Shown piece after piece: positions 5,526-5,616 of a stretch of 5,616 nt of DNA. Positions within the stretch are counted from its first letter, which is position 1. Each line of letters begins with the position of its first letter. Position numbers and translations under genes: made by a program. The notes under the pieces are model-generated. The model was not told where the DNA came from. It worked only from the letters and a program-made list of their open reading frames with translations, and ran no database searches. Source of the stretch: Desulfonatronospira sp. (GTDB taxonomy: Bacteria; Desulfobacterota; Desulfovibrionia; Desulfovibrionales; Desulfonatronovibrionaceae); NCBI GenBank assembly GCA_003563255.1, contig PWSL01000222.1, positions 1 to 5,616 on the forward strand. The letters run 5' to 3'.

Positions 5526-5610
5526 GGGGACAGGCACTCCGGGACCCACTTGAGCATCATTTTGTGCTTAAAATATCTCATTTTTTGGGACAATCACGCC
5601 TCAGGCGTGA
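5526..5610. repeat. REP/RAYT-like repeat edge at the window end
   Basis: GGGAC occurs three times (5527-5531, 5541-5545, 5587-5591), the first inside GGGGACAGGCACTCCGGGAC, and TCACGCC-TCA-GGCGTGA forms a perfect 7-bp hairpin at 5594-5610. From recall, GGGGACAGGCAC-type strings flank REP-associated tyrosine transposase genes in many proteobacteria. No coding part is inside the window, so this is only a suggestion. Confidence 0.4.
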
Positions 5611-5616
5611 CGGAAG

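Larger units (their letters stand above)
5281..5616. other. Right-hand gene-free stretch: AT-rich leader, then GC-richer repeat edge
   Basis: No gene is seen beyond the ribosome site of the small gene. Bases 5330-5480 are strongly AT-rich, unlike the rest of the window, and fit a promoter and leader region for the minus-strand gene. From about 5520 the composition changes and the REP-like sequence begins. Confidence 0.55.

Overview
The window looks like an accessory-flavoured stretch of a Gram-negative bacterial chromosome. The gram-negative assignment rests on a clear ADP-glyceromanno-heptose 6-epimerase gene (LPS inner-core heptose). A glycine-betaine-type BCCT transporter points to salt or osmotic stress, and the tone of the repeats and proteins is reminiscent of halophilic sulfate-reducing Desulfovibrionales. 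That last placement is a guess from recall, not shown by the sequence.

Layout. Bases 1-483 are the 3' end of a DDE transposase gene of the IS4 type, cut by the window edge. Bases 484-1191 carry no convincing gene. They hold a truncated copy (A, about 512-715) of a hairpin-rich repeat, then about 220 bases where I see nothing, then a second palindromic repeat (933-1134) bounded by 18-bp inverted repeats built from 9-base units. Next comes a co-oriented block: hldD (1192-2184), a tandem-domain universal stress protein (2202-2999) and a BCCT betaine/choline-type carrier (3127-4632). hldD and the stress-protein gene are 17 bases apart and are probably one transcript. The carrier follows after 127 bases that hold a 14-bp palindrome and may carry its own control.

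Bases 4767-5049 are a MITE-like element (copy B) with nested terminal inverted repeats, in opposite orientation to copy A. The two copies bracket the three-gene block. Their 110-base cores differ at 11 positions. Seven of these fall in hairpin loops, two form a compensating base-pair change, and two break a longer-range stem in copy A. Right of copy B, on the minus strand, is a short gene not found by length-limited ORF calling: a 30-residue single-span membrane protein (5188-5280) with a strong Shine-Dalgarno, a perfect 15-bp hairpin just after its stop, and a long AT-rich leader. The last ~100 bases carry GGGAC repeats and a 7-bp hairpin resembling the edges of REP/RAYT-type repeats.

Functionally, HldD serves envelope LPS synthesis, while the stress protein and the BCCT carrier suggest a response to osmotic or general stress. 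The mobile and palindromic repeats around them mark both sides of the block as repeatedly rearranged intergenic DNA. The least explained items are the structured inverted repeat pair and the 30-residue membrane protein.
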